Shown: positions 44,401 to 52,510, counted from the first letter of the stretch. The stretch: 64,000 nucleotides of DNA from Salisaeta longa DSM 21114 (GCF_000419585.1 NZ_ATTH01000001.1:1820005-1884004); one strand, 5' to 3'. The notes: generated from the sequence alone by a model not told the origin. Numbers and translations: made by a program.

Positions 44401-44628
44401 TGTTTGCTCACCGGTTGGTACACCCTCAATACGAAATTGGCCCTGCGTGTCTGTTGCTGCGCCCAATTGAAGGCCTTCCACAACAACGTTCACGCCCGGC
44501 AACGGCTGAGAGGTCGTGCTATCGACGACCGTTCCTAAAACAACGGCGTCCTGTGCGTACGCTTTTGGGGCCGTCCCCAAAAGCAGCAGCGCCAGGACGG
44601 CAAGTGTACAACGTAACAGTCTGCGCAT
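41440..44628 (-). CDS. SusC/RagA-family TonB-dependent outer-membrane transporter
   Basis: The product has 1,062 residues from 44628. A signal peptide (LAVLALLLLGTAPKAYAQ) precedes a carboxypeptidase-regulatory-like beta domain (GTVVDSTTSQPLPGVNVVVEG). The plug has LQGQVSGA-type and VVDGIPLDN motifs and LKGPSAAALYGSRAANGVIEIVTK. A 22-strand barrel follows and ends with the terminal Phe of outer-membrane proteins (GLRFNLGF). With the SusD partner it imports oligomers using TonB energy. Confidence 0.96.
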   Translation of the reverse strand: MRRLLRCTLAVLALLLLGTAPKAYAQDAVVLGTVVDSTTSQPLPGVNVVVEGLQLGAATDTQGQFRIEGVPTGEQTLVASFVGYDTKRIPLDVDAGTNEIRIQLSPAAVGLENVIVTALGVQRQERAIGYAVQEVEAAEIDQAGETNFISSLAGQVSGAQVSTSSQMGGSSRIILRGASSISGNNEPLIVVDGIPLDNSGFNSISQETGSGGYDYGNAAALINSTNVKSVTVLKGPSAAALYGSRAANGVIEIVTKDGSGREGIGVNIQQTLTMNQMYNFPDYQNKYGGGAWAPFSMNGQGQLVADFATDQSWGPRLDGRQVRQWYSYDNVNGLEGQTTPWVAHPNNVENFFRTGILSKTNVAFSQGAENFNYRLSVMNMTQRGNSPESEMERQTINFNGSLDLTDRLSSSVSANYINSEAYGRPGSGYSNAVGPWLQFNHFGQRQIELDEDAPMRDITRPDGTQRGWNWVGDPRAGNLIYANNPFWIREKNYQNDDTQRIYGRVRLAYDLMDNLTVSANARTDYYTLRQQERVAIGSVELSSYSESVYEVQETNIGGKVDYNGNITDDISLQALGGVNYRYNDRSENLGATEGGLVSREVYTLENSTSRPSIADYFQEQALFGVYGDVTLGYQDMLYLGGTLRNDWSSTLPADNNSYLYPSVNGSFVFTALPTFEDSDILSFGKIRATWARVGRDTNPYELSFVYPLQPLPFGSTQLQTLPNSLPNTNLKPEIKTGWEVGTQLEFLSNKIALDVTYYSEETRNQILGVEGSRASGYSSRVVNAGTIANRGFEVALNATPVSTGSFQWDVGINWAKNTSEVVSLAEGVESLPVNSTASAPPFGPQIVAREGEPYGSFFGRGFQYDENGNKVISGGAYSLSAPRILGSYLPDWTAGFSTTVSYKGFSANILLDGQKGGKIWSLSNLFGFYSGIVQETVANNVRQLGVIPQGVTSSGDPWTGRVDPNAFFVSFFGNQEAFIYDASYIKLRSVSISYTMPSRWFENTPVRRLSVSAVGRNVATLLKYTPNFDPTAVVRGSGNLQGIEAGQMPPNRSIGLRFNLGF

Positions 44629-45099
44629 GATGCTATCACGATTGGATACATAACAATGCGAATAACTGGGCCGCGCCCAGCAGGCAACGCCAAATGAAGC
44701 TGTGGGAAACCGCTCCACGTGCCCGACGACAGCCTCTTGATTGTACTACAACCTGTACCTGAGCAGGCATGACCGGGCCAAGTAACGTTACCAAATCATT
44801 TACTACCTAAAGGGATCGGTCGCATAATTGCAAAGAAACGAAGGAGCTTGACACTGCCCCAGTGCAGGGAAATGCCCCTTCATTATTAATTAACAGGCGT
44901 TGCGGGCCTTCTTTTTCGATGGTAGCCGCTGATAGAGCCCGATCTCTGCATTCCTCATGAAAGCTACATATACTTAAAAATTTTTTGCAACTGAGCACCT
45001 GTCTCATAAAAAATGACCACAGAGCGAAAAACTCTGTGGCCCTCGATCCGACGCCATCTTTGGGGTCCCTACAGCATGGTCTGTGGAGGCAACGCCTGG
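44629..45099. other. Intergenic leader of the SusCD operon
   Basis: No gene is seen. The segment is AT-richer than its surroundings (for example TTATTAATTAAC near 44885 and AAAAATTTTTTGC near 44980) and should contain the promoter for the susC-like gene. It also carries the terminator of the CBM48 gene at its right end. I see no convincing match to the Bacteroidota -7 consensus. Confidence 0.5.
45008..45039 (-). terminator. Intrinsic terminator of the CBM48-like gene
   Basis: A perfect 8-bp stem CCACAGAG/CTCTGTGG (45017-45039) has a 7-nt loop. On the minus strand it is followed by CA and six T residues. It lies about 60 bp downstream of the small glycogen-binding-like gene and separates it from the SusC operon. 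Confidence 0.85.
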
Positions 45100-45399
45100 C
45101 TACAGGTCGACCACGCTGTTCTTTCCAAAGTATGGATTCGGAACGTACCGATCGGCGTCTGCTTCATTCTGCCATGTGCTGCCATCGACGCGGTACCGGA
45201 ATTCGATGGTCGTCCCCGGCGTAAACGACACGCCCGCCTTCCACACGTCGCGCGACTTGACGTATGTCATGGGCTCGCCCTCTTCGGACCAGTCGTTGAA
45301 CGACCCAACCACGGCTGCTTCTTCTTCTACCGCGTCGCCGGGCAGTTCAAAAAACACGCGGACGACGCGTCCGGTGGGACTCACTCGTTTCTTAATCAT
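45100..45399 (-). CDS. Stand-alone CBM48/isoamylase early-set domain protein
   Basis: The product has 99 residues and is a single AMPK-type glycogen-binding domain: RVFFELPGDAVEEEAAVVGSFNDW, then WKAGVSFTPGTTIEFRYRVDG and an NPYFGKNSVVDL end. It has no signal peptide. Such solitary domains may bind alpha-glucans or act as modules for partner enzymes; the partner is not in the neighbourhood. A good terminator follows it. Confidence 0.85.
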   Translation of the reverse strand: MIKKRVSPTGRVVRVFFELPGDAVEEEAAVVGSFNDWSEEGEPMTYVKSRDVWKAGVSFTPGTTIEFRYRVDGSTWQNEADADRYVPNPYFGKNSVVDL

Positions 45400-45745
45400 A
45401 GATGCTCGTGCCTTATGGTATGATACGTACGTCTTGACGTTAGGCTGTGCTTGAAAACCCCTCGCGGACTGCGCCCGGTTGGGCAGGCGCTGCTGCTACG
45501 TTGTGCTGCATCGCTGTAGGCCCGCTACCCCTGCTTCGAACGCCGTGCAGCTACGGCTTCCACCACGGGCTCGCGCTCACGTTGATTTTTCAAACACAGC
45601 CTAGGGACTTCTCCACGACTATCCTGAACATGACGCGGCGCAGTGTGGGTGTCAACCGCACACCCATGGGAAAGCGCTTGCATGCACGACATCTTAACAT
45701 TTTGACGCGCACATCGCTCTTTCATGACCACATGCGCTCCTGATT
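45400..45745. other. Divergent intergenic region, nothing distinct seen
   Basis: This 346-bp stretch separates the divergent CBM48-like and DUF2520 genes and presumably holds both promoters. I see no gene, strong hairpin or repeat in it. Confidence 0.5.
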
Positions 45746-46648
45746 ATGCCGTTTAATCCGCAGCCTCTTCCCCTTACAATCGTCGGTGCTGGCGCGGTGG
45801 GCACGGCGCTCGCGCAGCAGTGGACCCGCCAGGGGGGATCGATCGCTGGATTGATCAGCCGGCGGCGGGCCTCTGTGGAGGCAGCTGCGCAACGGCTGTC
45901 CCCTCCGCCCGCCCACACCGGCACCACCCTAAACGCCCTACCGGGCGCTACGCGCATCGTGGCCCTCGCGGTGCCCGACGATGCCATCGCATCGGTTGCC
46001 GAGGATCTGGCCGCGGTAGATCACCCATGGCACGAAACGCTTGCGTTCCACCTTTCGGGCCTTCATCCGGCCGCGCGCCTCGCGCCCCTAGCCGCGCGGG
46101 GCGCGGCAACGGTGAGCGTGCACCCCCTGCAGACCATTCCTGCCGGCGCGCCGCCCACGGTGTTTGAGGGCGCGGTTGCAGCTGTGGAGGGGCCTGCGGC
46201 CGCCAAGGGGCATGCCCTTGCGCGCTGGCTTGGCCTCCGCCCGGTGGCCATTGCATCAAGCGAAAAGGCCGCCTACCACGCCGCTGCCGCGCTGGCGGCC
46301 AACGGACTCGTCGCCCTCGCATCTGTTGCGCAGCGCGTCTTAGAGCACGCGGGCGTCGGGCCCGAGGATGCGCGCGCCATGCTGGGGCCGCTGCTTGAAG
46401 CCACAGCGGCAAACGTGCACGCCCAGGGGCCGGCCCGTGCCCTCACCGGCCCCGTCGCCCGCGGCGATGTGCGCACCGTTGCCGCTCACCTGAACGCCCT
46501 TCCCGAGGATGCACGCCGCCTCTACACGCAGCTAGCGCGCGAGATGCTGCGCCTCACGCCCCATGCCTCGCAACAGCCGGCCCTCCAAACGCTCTTAGAT
46601 GACAACATACCTCCACGAATGTCACCAGATCGTGACGAACAGCCTTGA
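45746..46648 (+). CDS. Rossmann-fold and DUF2520 domain-containing oxidoreductase-like protein
   Basis: The product has 300 residues. An NAD(P)-binding Rossmann domain opens the protein (LTIVGAGAVGTALAQQW), followed by VALAVPDDAIASVAEDLA and FHLSGLHPAARL. The C-terminal helical DUF2520 domain has EKAAYHAAAALAANGLVAL and GPVARGDVRTVAAHL. The layout resembles pyrroline-5-carboxylate or ketopantoate reductase relatives. The substrate is unknown. Confidence 0.87.
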   Translation: MPFNPQPLPLTIVGAGAVGTALAQQWTRQGGSIAGLISRRRASVEAAAQRLSPPPAHTGTTLNALPGATRIVALAVPDDAIASVAEDLAAVDHPWHETLAFHLSGLHPAARLAPLAARGAATVSVHPLQTIPAGAPPTVFEGAVAAVEGPAAAKGHALARWLGLRPVAIASSEKAAYHAAAALAANGLVALASVAQRVLEHAGVGPEDARAMLGPLLEATAANVHAQGPARALTGPVARGDVRTVAAHLNALPEDARRLYTQLAREMLRLTPHASQQPALQTLLDDNIPPRMSPDRDEQP

Positions 46649-46653
46649 CAATG

Positions 46654-46716
46654 AAAAAGCCGTTCGCGTACTTGAGCGCTGCATACGCACGATCCCTAAT
46701 GGATCTTCGGCTTTTT
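46654..46716. terminator. Bidirectional terminator-like three-stem element
   Basis: A perfect 9-bp outer stem pairs AAAAAGCCG (46654-46662) with CGGCTTTTT (46708-46716). It encloses two hairpins, GCGTA/TACGC (46666-46688) and GATCC/GGATC (46691-46705). Both strands end in five T residues. It begins 5 bp after the DUF2520 stop and is the likely 3' end of that transcript; its three-way-junction shape is unusual. Confidence 0.65.
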
Positions 46717-46822
46717 GCCTTCGTACGACGGCCCCTTGAGCGAGCATGCGCCGTACGTTACGGCTCGTAAGGGCCGTTTGGCATCCATGCCCCGCGATTT
46801 TTTCCTAATAGCTGCATACTGT

Positions 46823-47419
46823 ATGAGCAACGATGCTCGTAGCGCGTACATCCCCCGTCGCGCGTCCGCAGCACCGGGCCTCTCCCCCAAAGAGCGTCTT
46901 GCTGCCACCCAACCGCTGTCGTCCGGCCACGCTGTGACGGCCGATGACCTGTCCGCTGACATGAAAGTGATTGAACGTTTGGTGGACCGCGTGGCCGACA
47001 GCGGCTCCGCGTTCCAGTCGGTTGTTGTGGCCGCCGTGCAGCTGCTCGAAACGGTTGTGTGCCAGCAACGAGCGGCCGTGCAGGCGGCGCTCTCGCTGGG
47101 CCAGCGCCAAAAGCTGCAGCGCATGACCGATACCACCGTGGCGGCGATCGAAACGCTGCGCAATGCCCTGCGCGATCAGGGCGGGCGTGCCATCTCCCTG
47201 TGCCCGCAACAGGTGGTCGAAACGGCGGCCGATCAGCCGTGGTGGTTTGCGCTGTCTGAAGCCCTCGACACCTTAGAGGAGGGCGTGCAGCGGATGACCG
47301 TGCTTGCCTCGGCGCAGCCGCCCGACAGCGACGCGCGCGCCCTCAGTCAGGCGGTGGCCGATCTCATGCGCATGCATCATGATGCGCTGCTGATCGAAGC
47401 CGAGCAGTGGATCGGGTAA
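46823..47419 (+). CDS. Helical cytoplasmic protein of unknown function
   Basis: The product has 198 residues from 46823; ATGs at 46787 and 46715 would extend it. It has no signal or membrane segment. The composition is strongly helical (MKVIERLVDRVADSG, VVVAAVQLLETVVCQQRAAVQAAL, EALDTLEEGVQRMTVL). I do not recognise the family. It stands alone between two terminators, just before lysS. Confidence 0.6.
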   Translation: MSNDARSAYIPRRASAAPGLSPKERLAATQPLSSGHAVTADDLSADMKVIERLVDRVADSGSAFQSVVVAAVQLLETVVCQQRAAVQAALSLGQRQKLQRMTDTTVAAIETLRNALRDQGGRAISLCPQQVVETAADQPWWFALSEALDTLEEGVQRMTVLASAQPPDSDARALSQAVADLMRMHHDALLIEAEQWIG

Positions 47420-47447
47420 GCCCCGCCCAATTTCGGAAAAGGTTCAA

Positions 47448-47481
47448 CGCACAACGCCATCACCTTGCCGTTGTGCGTTTT
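47448..47481 (+). terminator. Intrinsic terminator before lysS
   Basis: A perfect 9-bp stem CGCACAACG/CGTTGTGCG with a 12-nt loop is followed by TTTT. It ends the transcript of the helical protein gene about 30 bp after its stop and 50 bp before lysS. Confidence 0.85.
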
Positions 47482-47532
47482 ACATTGTAGGTAGCCTCGT
47501 ACGTCTGTTTCCCCTGGTAATTCTCCGCCCCC

Positions 47533-49059
47533 ATGTCGGCTGTAGAGCGCACCGAACAAGAAGAACGCCGCCGCGACGAACGTCAGGCGCTGGAAGCGCG
47601 TGGCATCAACCCGTACCCGTACACCTGGCCGGTAGACCACCGGGCGGCAGATCTGCTTGCGACGTTTGATGACGACACCCACGACCCGGACGAGGGCACG
47701 CCGCTCACGGCATCCATTGCCGGGCGCATCACCGGCATTCGCGTTATGGGCGGCTCGGCTTTCTTCGATCTGCAGGACGAAAGCGGCACCCTCCAGGTGT
47801 ACATCCGCAAAAACGACCTGCCGGAGGACTTCTACGATGAGGTCTTCACCGAACTGCTGGACATCGGCGACATCGTAGGCGTACAGGGGCACCTGTTTCG
47901 CACCCGCATGGGCGAGGTTACCCTGCGCGCCAGCGGCGACTTCCAGCTGCTCTCCAAGGCGCTGCGCCCCTTGCCGGTTGTCAAGGAGAAAGATGGCGAG
48001 ACGTACAACGAAGTTACCGACAAGGACTTCCGCTACCGGCAGCGCTACGTGGACCTCACGGTAAACCCCGAGGTGCGCACGGTCTTTCGGCAACGGGCGG
48101 AAATTATCCGCACCATGCGCCGCGTACTGGACGATGATGGCTTTTTGGAGGTCGAGACGCCGGTCCTGCAGCCCCTTTACGGCGGCGCCACGGCCCGCCC
48201 GTTCACCACGCATCACAACGCGCTGGACATGGAGCTGTACCTCCGCATTGCGGATGAGCTGTACCTGAAGCGCTTGCTGGTGGGCGGCTTCCACGGCGTG
48301 TACGAGATCAGCAAAGACTTCCGGAACGAGGGCCTCAGCCGCTTTCACAATCCGGAGTTTACGATGATGGAGTGCTACGCGGCGTACAAGGACTACCGCT
48401 GGATGATGGATTTCACCGAGCGGATGATTCGCACCGTCGCCACGACGCTCCACGACGAACCGACGATCGCCTTTGAGGGCGAATCCATCGACCTCTCCGG
48501 CCCCTGGCGCCGCGTGCCGTTCTTCGATGCGATTCACGAGGCCACCGGCCACGACCTGTACGGCGCGGCCCGCGACCGCGTGTACGACGTTGCCAAGCAC
48601 GAGCTGTCGCTCGACGTCACGGCTGAGATGTCCCTCGCGAAGCTCCTCGACGAAATCTTTAGCGAAACCGTGGAGCCGTCGCTCGTCGATCCCACGTTTG
48701 TGACCGACTACCCCGTGGAGCTGAGTCCGCTGGCGAAGAAGCACCGCAGCAAAGACGGCTTGGTGGAACGGTTTGAACTCATCATCGCCGGCCGCGAAAT
48801 TGCCAACGCCTTCAGCGAACTGAACGACCCCGACGATCAGCGCGCGCGCTTCGAGGCGCAGGCCGCCCAGCGCGCCGCGGGCGACGACGAGGCATCGCCC
48901 ATCGACGAGGATTACCTGCGCGCCCTGGAGTACGGCATGCCGCCCGCCGCCGGCCTGGGCATCGGCGTGGATCGCCTCACGATGCTCATGACGGGGCAAG
49001 ATTCCATCCGCGACGTCATTCTCTTTCCGCTCCTGCGCCCCGAAGGCGACACCGCATGA
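47533..49059 (+). CDS. lysS: Lysyl-tRNA synthetase (class II)
   Basis: The product has 508 residues. The anticodon-binding OB domain (GRITGIRVMGGSAFFDLQDESG) is followed by the class II core. Motif 1 is near IIRTMRRVLDDDGFLEVETPVLQP, motif 2 is FRNEGLSRFHNPEFTMMECY and motif 3 is GLGIGVDRLTMLMTG. It charges tRNA-Lys. The stop overlaps the start of the next gene (ATGA). Confidence 0.97.
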   Translation: MSAVERTEQEERRRDERQALEARGINPYPYTWPVDHRAADLLATFDDDTHDPDEGTPLTASIAGRITGIRVMGGSAFFDLQDESGTLQVYIRKNDLPEDFYDEVFTELLDIGDIVGVQGHLFRTRMGEVTLRASGDFQLLSKALRPLPVVKEKDGETYNEVTDKDFRYRQRYVDLTVNPEVRTVFRQRAEIIRTMRRVLDDDGFLEVETPVLQPLYGGATARPFTTHHNALDMELYLRIADELYLKRLLVGGFHGVYEISKDFRNEGLSRFHNPEFTMMECYAAYKDYRWMMDFTERMIRTVATTLHDEPTIAFEGESIDLSGPWRRVPFFDAIHEATGHDLYGAARDRVYDVAKHELSLDVTAEMSLAKLLDEIFSETVEPSLVDPTFVTDYPVELSPLAKKHRSKDGLVERFELIIAGREIANAFSELNDPDDQRARFEAQAAQRAAGDDEASPIDEDYLRALEYGMPPAAGLGIGVDRLTMLMTGQDSIRDVILFPLLRPEGDTA

Positions 49060-49619
49060 AACCGTGGACGCTCGTGCGGCGCGTTCGCGAGGGCGCCTTC
49101 CGCATCTTCGACGTGTACCGGCAGTGGATGCAGTCGCCCGCCAGCGGCGCCACGCACGATTTTTACGTGCTCGACGCCCCCGATTGGGTGAACGTCATTC
49201 CGCTTACGCCCAACGACGAGGTCGTGTGCGTTCGGCAGTTTCGGGCGGGCACCGGCGCGGTAACCCTGGAAGTGCCCGGCGGCATGATCGACGCGTCGGA
49301 CGCCAGCCCGGTGGCTGCGGCCCAGCGCGAGCTGCGTGAGGAGACGGGCTACGATGCGGCGTCGTTTGAAAACCTGGGCGCGATTGCTCCCAACCCTGCG
49401 CTGCAGTCCAATCGCTGCTACAGCGTGGTCGCCCGCGGCGCCCACCCGGTGCAGGCGCAGGCCCTCGACGGGGCCGAGGAGATCGACGTGGTGCGCGTGC
49501 CGCTCTGCGACATTCCGCGGCGCATCCAAAGCGGTGCCATCAGCCACGCGCTGGTGGTGGTTGCGTTCTATCTGCTGGAGCATCAGGACGCCGCCATGCC
49601 GCCTGCTGCGGATCGGTAG
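49056..49619 (+). CDS. Nudix hydrolase (ADP-ribose pyrophosphatase-like)
   Basis: The product has 187 residues. The Nudix box is recognisable in LEVPGGMIDASD... AAQRELREETGY; the catalytic REL-x-EE-x-G is intact, while the upstream Glu of the consensus is not at the standard spacing (Asp, one residue off). DEVVCVRQFRAGTG and NPALQSNRCYSVVA match the ADP-sugar pyrophosphatase group. Coupled to lysS by an ATGA overlap. Confidence 0.88.
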   Translation: MKPWTLVRRVREGAFRIFDVYRQWMQSPASGATHDFYVLDAPDWVNVIPLTPNDEVVCVRQFRAGTGAVTLEVPGGMIDASDASPVAAAQRELREETGYDAASFENLGAIAPNPALQSNRCYSVVARGAHPVQAQALDGAEEIDVVRVPLCDIPRRIQSGAISHALVVVAFYLLEHQDAAMPPAADR

Positions 49620-49673
49620 CCCGCGCCCGGCGTGTGAGCGGTGTTGCCGCTCCTCTCCTTAATGCCCGCCCCC

Positions 49674-49979
49674 ATGATTGTCCGCATCGTTCGCCTGACG
49701 TTCCGCCCCGATGCTGTGGACGCGTTCCTGTCGCACTTCGATGCGGCGGCGCCCAAGATTCGCGCCACGGACGGCTGCCAGCACCTCGACCTGTGGCGGG
49801 CGACGCGGTATCCGAACATCTGCACGACCCACAGCCGGTGGGCGAGCCGCGTGGCGCTCGATGCGTATCGCCACAGCGACCTGTTTCGCTCCACCTGGGC
49901 CCAAGTAAAGCCGCTGTTTGCCGCCCCGCCGCAGGCCACCAGCTACACCGTGGCCCGCGCACATCCCACCGACGCCTGA
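49674..49979 (+). CDS. ABM-domain (antibiotic biosynthesis monooxygenase-like) protein
   Basis: The product has 101 residues from 49674, or 105 from 49662. A single ferredoxin-like ABM domain is seen: VRIVRLTFRPDAVDAFLSHFD, GCQHLDLWRATRYPN, THSRWASRVALDAYRHSDLF. Relatives include quinol monooxygenases and heme-degrading enzymes. Function here is unknown. It is convergent with the yhbY-like gene, 3 bp between stops. Confidence 0.83.
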   Translation: MIVRIVRLTFRPDAVDAFLSHFDAAAPKIRATDGCQHLDLWRATRYPNICTTHSRWASRVALDAYRHSDLFRSTWAQVKPLFAAPPQATSYTVARAHPTDA

Positions 49980-49982
49980 CGC

Positions 49983-50312
49983 TCACGCGCCATCGGTGCC
50001 ACGAGCGGGCAACTGAATCTCGGGGTCTTCAGGATCGGGCCGGTACAGCGTGGCCGTCCATCCCATGGTGTGCACCACGTAGCAATCGTCCAAGCGGTCG
50101 GCAATCTCGTGGGCCACGTCTTGCGGCTGCCGGTCGGCGGTGTCGTGAATGCGTATCTTGAGCAATTCGCGCGTGTTGAAGGCCTCGTTGATGGCCGCAA
50201 TCACGGCGTCGGTCAGCCCCTCTTTGCCGATGCGCACGTGCGGATCCGCGCCATGCGCCAACGATCGGAGGTGCGCGCGCTGCCGAGAGGATAGGCGTTC
50301 AGGAAGCTTCAT
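49983..50312 (-). CDS. YhbY/CRS1-family RNA-binding protein
   Basis: The product has 109 residues. The CRM-domain signature is present: LSSRQRAHLRSLAHGADPHVRIGKEGLTDAV, then ELLKIRIHDT and ADRLDDCYVVHTMGWTATLYR. YhbY associates with pre-50S ribosomal subunits. The C-terminal acidic tail PDPEDPEIQL is longer than in E. coli. Confidence 0.92.
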   Translation of the reverse strand: MKLPERLSSRQRAHLRSLAHGADPHVRIGKEGLTDAVIAAINEAFNTRELLKIRIHDTADRQPQDVAHEIADRLDDCYVVHTMGWTATLYRPDPEDPEIQLPARGTDGA

Positions 50313-50498
50313 TACGGATGGTCGATTCGAAGGTAAGAGCAACGGTTGGGGCGCTGGGCTTCGCACAGCAGCGCTGCAGGGCGGTTACGGGCGCGGAACG
50401 TGCTCGCAATGCCCGTGTGCATCTGTGCATGCATCTGTGCAGCAACCGGAGCGCATTAAACGCGCCCCGTCACCCATGTGATCTACGCGAGTGGTCTT

Positions 50499-51002
50499 AT
50501 GCATGATTTTATCACCGGGCGCAAGCCGCCGGGCCCAACGTACGCCCCACGGCGCACGCGATCGTTACCCGCCCTCTTGCTTGTCCTGCTTACGCTTTTC
50601 GGTACAGCGGCATGCGACACAAACAGCTTGGGCGGTCGGCCGCCCAGCGCACCGGACGGCGCCCACGGATTTGTCTTTGCGACCACCGGAGGCGAGCGCA
50701 TGGCGGCCTACACCACCGATCCGGCCCTCATTCGCGCGGCCCGCGCATCACTGCAGCGCCCCCGCGCCGACCGGCGGTTGTTTATCAACGGCCGCATTAC
50801 CCGCGGCACCAAGGGCAACCTGCAGTGGAGCTGGCACTTCGTCCCGGATGCGTGGTCGCTAACCGAAGTCTCTACAGAGGTTTGTGATGGACGCCCGCGT
50901 ATGGTGGAGGCCAACCGTGCCTACTGGATCGATACCGTCGGCCGCTTTTGCCCGTGGGGTGCCCGGGTCGTTGCTGAGTGGCCGCCGGTGGCTGATAGCT
51001 GA
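50499..51002 (+). CDS. BP74-like domain lipoprotein
   Basis: The product has 167 residues. A long basic n-region precedes a lipoprotein signal (LLLVLLTLFGTAAC, lipidated Cys39). The mature part resembles the BP74 N-terminal domain: GFVFATTGGERMAAYTTDPALIRAAR, FINGRITRGTKGNLQWSWHF, STEVCDGRPRMVEAN and FCPWGARVV. Two Cys are probably disulfide-bonded. A GTG seven codons earlier is another possible start. BP74-type proteins are best known from Dictyostelium; the role here is unknown. Confidence 0.72.
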   Translation: MHDFITGRKPPGPTYAPRRTRSLPALLLVLLTLFGTAACDTNSLGGRPPSAPDGAHGFVFATTGGERMAAYTTDPALIRAARASLQRPRADRRLFINGRITRGTKGNLQWSWHFVPDAWSLTEVSTEVCDGRPRMVEANRAYWIDTVGRFCPWGARVVAEWPPVADS

Positions 51003-51006
51003 TCAA

Positions 51007-51306
51007 CTATAACGGCGCGCCATCGCCTTCTGGGCCTTCCACGACCTCCTCAACGACCTCTTCGGCTTCCTCAGGCAGCGGCTCTTCGGCCATCACCGGG
51101 GGATGCTCCGGACGCCCCTCGCCGCGCTGCTCCAGAATGACGAGCGCCGCCCACTGCGGAGCCGATTCGCGCCCCGCGCCGCCCATCGGCGTGGTATCGA
51201 CCACCCGCCACCCGTGCCGCAACGACGCATTCAAGGATTCAAGACCGGCCGTGGTCCCGTCTGCTGCCGTGCGCACAATCAGCGCCTTTTGCCTCGTATC
51301 TGCCAT
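51007..51306 (-). CDS. Small acidic protein of unknown function
   Basis: The product has 99 residues. The N-terminal 65 residues look folded (KALIVRTAADGTTAGLESLNASLRHGWRVVDTTPMGGAG, QWAALVILEQ), as in small conserved hypothetical proteins. The C-terminal third is an extremely acidic tail (PLPEEAEEVVEEVVEGPEGD), in keeping with a salt-adapted proteome. It lies between convergent and divergent neighbours. Confidence 0.7.
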   Translation of the reverse strand: MADTRQKALIVRTAADGTTAGLESLNASLRHGWRVVDTTPMGGAGRESAPQWAALVILEQRGEGRPEHPPVMAEEPLPEEAEEVVEEVVEGPEGDGAPL

Positions 51307-51356
51307 ACCGCTTTCGCCTCATTCATGAACCAGACGCCTTCGTGCAACGCGCCTCG

Positions 51357-52349
51357 ATGGATATTGGACTGATATACGACACGTTTGATGCGTACCCGTG
51401 GTCCGCGGACGACCCGCCGGACGCCGATGCCGAGTTTGAGCCGGAGGCGACCGTCGATGCACTCGCGGCCGCTGTTGAGCACCTGGGACACACGCCCGTT
51501 CGCGTGGGCACGGCCCGCATGCTGCAGCAGAAGCTGTGCGACGGCCTTGCGCTGGATGCCGCCATCAACATCACAGAGAGCGCGGGCAGTCGGAATCGCG
51601 AAGCGTATGCCCCCATTCTCCTGGAGATGGCCGGCATCCCGTGCGTGGGCTCCGATGCGCTCACCCTCTCCCTGACGCTCGACAAGGCCTGGACCAAAAC
51701 CATTGTAGCGGATGCTGGCGTCCCTACGCCGCCGCATGCGGTCGTCAGCGCGCCCGAGGCCCTCGACGCGACACCCCTTCCGCCGTTTCCCCTGTTTGTA
51801 AAGCCGCGCTACGAGGGCTCCTCGAAGGGGATTACGCCCGACAGCGTTGTGCACACGCCCGACGCCCTGCACGCCGCCGTGGCCCGCGTAACCCGCACCT
51901 ATCGCCAGGATGCGCTGGTGGAAGCATTCGTGCCGGGCGGTGAGTTTACCGTCGCCGTGGTGGGGCACGATCCGCCCGAGGCGCTGCCGGTGCTGCAACG
52001 CGCCGTTGAACCCACCACACACATCGGATTGCATGCGCTGGAGCACCGCGGCGCGCCCGAAAAGGATTGGGATTACACGGTGGCCGATGCCCTCACCCCC
52101 GCGCTGGAGGATACGCTGCACCAGCACACGCGCAAGGCCTTCGCGGCTCTCGAATGCCACGACTTTGCCCGCGCCGATTTCCGCCTGGACGAACACGGAC
52201 AGCCGTTCTTTCTGGAGATCAATCCGCTGCCCACGTTTGCCCCCGACGGCACGTTTGCCATCATTGCCGAGCTGATGGGCACCGCGTACCCTGCGCTGCT
52301 TGGCGACGTGTTTGGCCGCGCGCTTCGGCGCCTCGGATGCAGCGCGTAG
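51357..52349 (+). CDS. D-alanine--D-alanine ligase-like ATP-grasp protein
   Basis: The product has 330 residues from 51357. ATP-grasp features resemble Ddl: DAAINITESAGSRNREAYAPILLEMAGIPCVGSDALTLSLTLDKAWTK, then FPLFVKPRYEGSSKGI, DALVEAFVPGGEFTVAVVG and Mg-binding ARADFRLDEHGQPFFLEINPLP. The position where Ddl has a GxxGEDG motif is replaced by ITESAGSRNRE, so it may ligate another substrate. Confidence 0.88.
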   Translation: MDIGLIYDTFDAYPWSADDPPDADAEFEPEATVDALAAAVEHLGHTPVRVGTARMLQQKLCDGLALDAAINITESAGSRNREAYAPILLEMAGIPCVGSDALTLSLTLDKAWTKTIVADAGVPTPPHAVVSAPEALDATPLPPFPLFVKPRYEGSSKGITPDSVVHTPDALHAAVARVTRTYRQDALVEAFVPGGEFTVAVVGHDPPEALPVLQRAVEPTTHIGLHALEHRGAPEKDWDYTVADALTPALEDTLHQHTRKAFAALECHDFARADFRLDEHGQPFFLEINPLPTFAPDGTFAIIAELMGTAYPALLGDVFGRALRRLGCSA

Positions 52350-52372
52350 CCATCCGCGCACCACCCGTGCAT

Positions 52373-52510
52373 GGCAATCACACGAGCAATCGCGAATCTG
52401 CCCTGTGCGATTCAACGGCAGTCCCTGCTCCTAGGGCATGTCGACGTCATTTTCGCAAATCAGTCCTGAACGGCGTTAACACGAATAAGCACGATTGATG
52501 CAACGGCCCT
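52373..52510 (+). repeat. Dispersed intergenic repeat, copy 1 of end-module
   Basis: The block runs from GGCAATCACACG through GCATGTCGACGTCATTTT to GCACGATTGATGCAACGGC. It recurs in reverse complement at 63530-63655 with long identical runs, and in a more diverged direct copy at 53163-53290. It contains no gene. It lies just after the D-Ala-D-Ala ligase-like gene. Confidence 0.85.

Noticed and set aside
47377-48999. Minus-strand open frame opposite lysS
   Set aside because: Antisense shadow of lysS; repeated Val-Val-His-Ala composition is typical of such frames.
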